Shown: positions 61,301 through 64,000 of the stretch, piece after piece | How the letters are laid out: each line of letters begins with the position of its first letter | How positions within the stretch are numbered: the first letter of the stretch is position 1 | Assembly (NCBI RefSeq): GCF_009602425.1 | Contig: NW_022258914.1 | Location: 1-64,000 of the forward strand | Direction: 5' to 3' | Source of the DNA: Actinia tenebrosa | Taxonomy: Eukaryota; Cnidaria; Anthozoa; Actiniaria; Actiniidae | Length of the DNA: 64,000 nucleotides | Made by a program: the position numbers and the translations under genes | Notes under the pieces: generated by a model | Seen by the model: the letters and a program-made list of their open reading frames with translations, nothing else | What the model was told of the DNA's origin: nothing | The model's database searches: none

Positions 61301-63754
61301 TGGCCAATGGGAAGTATTATAGGAAGAAAGGGAGGATGGAAGGGAGAGTGGAGGTCGAGAGGAAGGGAAAAAGGACGAAGGGGAAGGAGAGAGGGATCGA
61401 GGAAGGGAGGGATGGGAGGGAAGATATAAAAGGTTTTCAAGGAGGGAAAGAAAGGCACTTTTTTTTAAGAAAGTCATGTTTTAAATCCAGTTCTTTTATA
61501 AGATATAAACGGAGGTAAGGAGAGAAGGGGAATGAGTGGAAAGGAAGGATGGATGGAAAGTGGGAAATGCAGGGTATATGTATGGAAGGAAGATTGCCAT
61601 TTTTAATGATTTTTTTTCAATTCAATTCTCTTAGGGTGTGCCTATGTTCGTCACTTGAAGACAGTCAGGACACATTTGTCATTCTTAGTCAGTCATGAGA
61701 CCATTCAAGACAAGGAAAAAGATCATTGTTACACTAATGGCATCACTCCTGAGTTCTGGCACAGTCTTAATGTCAATGGCAAGGTAACCAAGGGATGACT
61801 TGCACCAATTAAATCCACCACTTGTGTCAATGTGAACTTAGAAATAAAACTAGCACCTCAATATGAGTAAGAAAGTGATATTTCTGTTCATGTCGACAAT
61901 AGAAAAAAATTGCATGAAATATAATGTATAGAATAATTTATTAAGATTTGTGTGCTTCCCCTTAACAGTCCCATGATTCAGAGCACGCCAACTCTTTACC
62001 AGTTTTCCTTCCAACCTCGGAAAAGCCAATAGGTCATGTGACCTTTGGTGTTAGATAGCAATAGATCACGTGACTTAATAGTTGATTAAACAACTCAGTN
62101 ACTGGCTTTGAAGATCGGAACTAGGAAGCGAAAATCGAAAAGAATTGGATGGAATGTAATTGAAACAACCTCACACTTATCATTTGATGTAAATGTGTTT
62201 TTTCCCAGGTCACGGACGAGAGTTTAGTCAAGAAGTACACTTACTTTGGGGGAGTGGACAACTCTATTCGAAAAGAGGTGAGTATTCTGATACGTCATAT
62301 CATAAACCACAGGAAGTCCAGTTTCGAGTTCTCTGTTGCTCAGGGGATTTCTGTGAAGTTCCGTGGAATTTTAAAGTGTTTGTATTGTTTAAGCCGCGCA
62401 TTCTAAACTTTTCCGTTGGTATTTATGAATATTCTGATGCATACTAATGCTAACCCTGTGTAAATGAGTTTGTAATCAAGGAACACAACGGTATTTTGCG
62501 AATTTGAAATGACCCATTTAGATGAAAATAAAATGGCAAAAAATAACTAATTCGGGCTCCCTGTGGCAGAAACGAGATGCCATCTATGACACACTTGATA
62601 TAGAAACTGTTTGATTTAGGCCTAGGGCAAACGTCGAACTTTCCATGCACCGAACTTAATTACATTAAAAAAGCCGCCTCATTATCACCTGATATCCATT
62701 GTTTTTAATGAGTTCGGTGCATGGAAAGTTCCACGTTTGCCCTAGGCCTAAGTTTTTTTTAAAGAAACGAGTCACGTTTTCTTTGTTATTCAAGGTCTGG
62801 CCATATCTACTGAATCACTATAAATTTGGTTCAACCCCCGAAGAGCGGCAAAAAGCTGACCAGGACAATAACACTGACTATCGTCAAACCCTAGAAGACT
62901 GGAAAGCCGTTGAAGCATGCATCTTACGAAACGACAAGGAACACGAGATAGATGGGGTGTCCATGGGTAGCACTGGCAGTCGCGATGAGGTCTATGAACA
63001 TCTCGAAATGATCAGCACTGGGCTGGAAAAAGTCGGGAGCTTTGAGCAAAAGAGAGGAAGCATCGAGGAACCCGCAGTGGAAGGACTTGACGAAGAGGCG
63101 AAACAGAGACTGATGAGTGGACAAGATTTGTCGTTAACGACTAATGGCGACGACGTAGAGAGTGGTTGCTGCGACTGCGGAGAAGATATCGGGAAATTAT
63201 CACACACGTTTGTTTGTCGCGGGTGCGGGAAACGATTTACGTCAGAATTGAACGGTAATGTAAATAATGGTCCATTGACTAATGGTCATGATGGGGAGTA
63301 CATGGTGAATGGAGGAGGCAGGCACGGCAAGGAAGGCACGTCTGATGGAGAGAGCGATGATTCGTCTCTTTGTAAGCAGTGCAGTCAGGATAGCAGTACC
63401 TCCAGTGGACCGTATTCTGTAAGTAACGCATTGAACTAGAGATCAAGGTCTCAGATCAATCTTTCGCTCATCATGTNTGCCTTATAAGGTGTTGTTTGTA
63501 CGCAAGCTAGACCATCACACACCTCGGTCTCAGTAGCCTTTGTGTAGGGTTANCTTTTCCCCAGTCCCTTTAGGCCGCCACACAGGCTAGGTCTCCAAGC
63601 AGAAGATAATTTTGTTTTTCTTTGTCAAGGCGGAGCTGTTAGAAAACTTCGGAATGAATCTGCATCGAATAGACAAGGACGTACAAAGATGCGACAGAAG
63701 TCACTGGTATTTCACCCGAGAAAATCTGAAAAAGCTACGAAACGTCATAAGCAG
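52330..63754 (+). CDS. SGSM: SGSM, small G protein signalling modulator (RUN + TBC RabGAP), 15 exons, right-truncated by the window
   Basis: Exons: 52330-52345, 52456-52499, 52744-52819, 56391-56576, 57192-57360, 57697-57764, 58057-58343, 58615-58798, 60020-60304, 60559-60700, 61144-61208, 61635-61783, 62209-62277, 62795-63418, 63630-63754; phases agree and give 829 codons so far. The start [20 protein letters not shown] matches human SGSM1/2 (ETRQRLL...[12 protein letters not shown]). The RUN domain spans about residues 20-190, with [15 protein letters not shown] and [16 protein letters not shown]. The middle has [44 protein letters not shown]...[11 protein letters not shown] and [15 protein letters not shown]. 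The first part of the TBC domain is [20 protein letters not shown]; it resumes at [20 protein letters not shown] after a long acidic insert, as in the family. The Arg and Gln finger region lies beyond the window. SGSM proteins bind Rap and Rab GTPases. The insert carries paired CxxC motifs (residues 705-724). The first coding exon is only 16 bp. Confidence 0.93.
56119..56310. repeat. About 105-bp tandem duplication (SGSM intron 3)
   Basis: ttgaggatgacaggggctgg and ttgaggatgacagggactag start two successive units, each containing catctggttgcctcaaaata and gagaggggtg. The copies differ by several substitutions and short indels. Confidence 0.75.
58882..59038. mobile_element. MITE-like element, family A, copy 2 (SGSM intron 8)
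   Basis: Left ctttgcaccgtcacatgatg then gcaaccatggcaggaggc; right gcctcctgtcatggctgcca then tcacctgatggtgcaaag. The inverted repeat is about 40 bp with few mismatches. It begins about 83 bp after the exon 8 donor. Confidence 0.8.
59209..59445. repeat. About 65-bp minisatellite, three to four copies (SGSM intron 8)
   Basis: Each unit holds cacagccaagtaccttaacc (or a near variant) and tacatat. The copies diverge to the right, the last reading cttcacaaccaagtacctca. The array starts after a poly-C run with an unresolved base. Confidence 0.8.
60750..61030. repeat. Satellite-like array rich in tcacgtgac (SGSM intron 10)
   Basis: Units of about 60 bp combine atcacgtgac(g/a)tgtcat, ctgtataatcttgtgaccaa and tccttttaatcatgtgacca. 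About ten tcacgtga-like words (intact or one base off) lie within 280 bp. The palindromic E-box cacgtg recurs, though many copies are changed by one base. No gene lies inside. Confidence 0.8.
62363..62508. repeat. Dispersed repeat, family M, copy 2 (SGSM intron 13)
   Basis: Starts gtggaattttaaagtgtttg and contains ttccgttggtatttatgaat and gtaatcaaggaacacaacgg. It is about 80 percent similar by eye to 34532-34682. Confidence 0.7.
62615..62751. mobile_element. Hairpin MITE-like element, family N, copy 2 (SGSM intron 13)
   Basis: ttaggcctagggcaaacgtc and its complement gtttgccctaggcctaa bound a 137-bp hairpin with arms of about 50 bp (gaactttccatgcaccgaac and complement). The arms share aaacgtcgaactt with the copy at 3165-3298. 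It ends about 45 bp before an SGSM exon. Confidence 0.8.
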
Positions 63755-63829
63755 GTGATAAAAATTTCTTAATGGATGGGCTTCCTGTTTCTCGAGAGTC
63801 CAATACAACCTCATCTTCATGCAAATTTA

Positions 63830-63985
63830 TCGTAGTCTTTGAGTGTTAGGGCTACCTGTGGCTAAACCTACTCGGTCTTAGAGTGGTTTTCGTATAAGTC
63901 GAAACGATACGCAAATTTCTTTTGGGATACCTGTGGTTTAACCTACTCGGTCTTAGAGCGGTTTTTGTATGAGTGGGGAAAGATA
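63830..63985. repeat. About 80-bp tandem duplication at the right edge
   Basis: ctacctgtggctaaacctac followed by tcggtcttagagtggttttc is repeated as atacctgtggtttaacctac then tcggtcttagagcggttttt. It lies in the SGSM intron that runs off the window. Confidence 0.75.
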
Positions 63986-64000
63986 CGGCACATTTTTGGC

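Noticed and set aside
61225-61518. Opposed open frames in a purine-rich stretch
   Set aside because: The gaagggag-type low-complexity run in an SGSM intron gives long open frames on both strands by composition alone.
1-64000. Search by eye for LTR, virus-like or LINE proteins and for transposases
   Set aside because: No conserved polymerase, integrase, capsid or transposase motif was seen; the mobile DNA here is all short and non-coding.

Overview
The window is animal nuclear DNA: AT-rich, with intron-dense genes whose exons join through GT-AG sites, and many short inverted-repeat elements in introns and spacers. The gene set (TBL2, BCL7, CNTD1, Dispatched-like, CYP clan 3, GNB1L, SGSM), intron-rich genes with little divergence from vertebrate proteins, and the style of the repeats suggest an early-branching metazoan, most likely an anthozoan cnidarian (coral or anemone). 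The species is inferred, not proven.

Layout: 1-1100 holds a possible unknown plus-strand exon. 1228-1789 (-) is a linker-histone-like gene whose reading frame shifts near its start. 4106-14302 (-) is TBL2, 12 exons, 445 codons. 14677-14872 (-) is a second, phase-matched TBL2-like WD40 exon. 18507-21323 (+) is BCL7, 8 exons. 21711-23379 (-) is CNTD1, 6 exons, convergent with BCL7. 25395-32049 (-) is a Dispatched-like 12-TM protein, 5 exons, head-to-head with a clan-3 cytochrome P450 at 32757-38797 (+), 13 exons. A copy of the last P450 exon lies at about 40009-40065. 41505-46575 (+) is GNB1L, 9 exons. 46576-52329 is a repeat-rich spacer with one possible first exon at 47988-48111. 52330-63754 (+) is SGSM (RUN plus TBC RabGAP), 15 exons seen, running off the right edge.

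In each multi-exon model the exon phases add up to an open frame and the predicted length is near the human one where there is a clear orthologue (TBL2 445 vs about 447; GNB1L 326 vs 327; CNTD1 301 vs 330). The genes do unrelated jobs: ER WD40 protein, SWI/SNF subunit, meiotic cyclin-like factor, sterol-exporter-type membrane protein, monooxygenase, PIKK-chaperone WD40 protein, Rab GAP. They are neighbours by genome history rather than a pathway. The TBL2-BCL7 pairing is notable because BCL7B and TBL2 are also neighbours in the human Williams syndrome region.

About a dozen small non-coding inverted-repeat families (MITE-like), several tandem minisatellites and one 156-bp near-perfect palindrome fill the rest. 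I saw no LTR element, virus-like element, reverse transcriptase, transposase, CRISPR array, rRNA or convincing tRNA.
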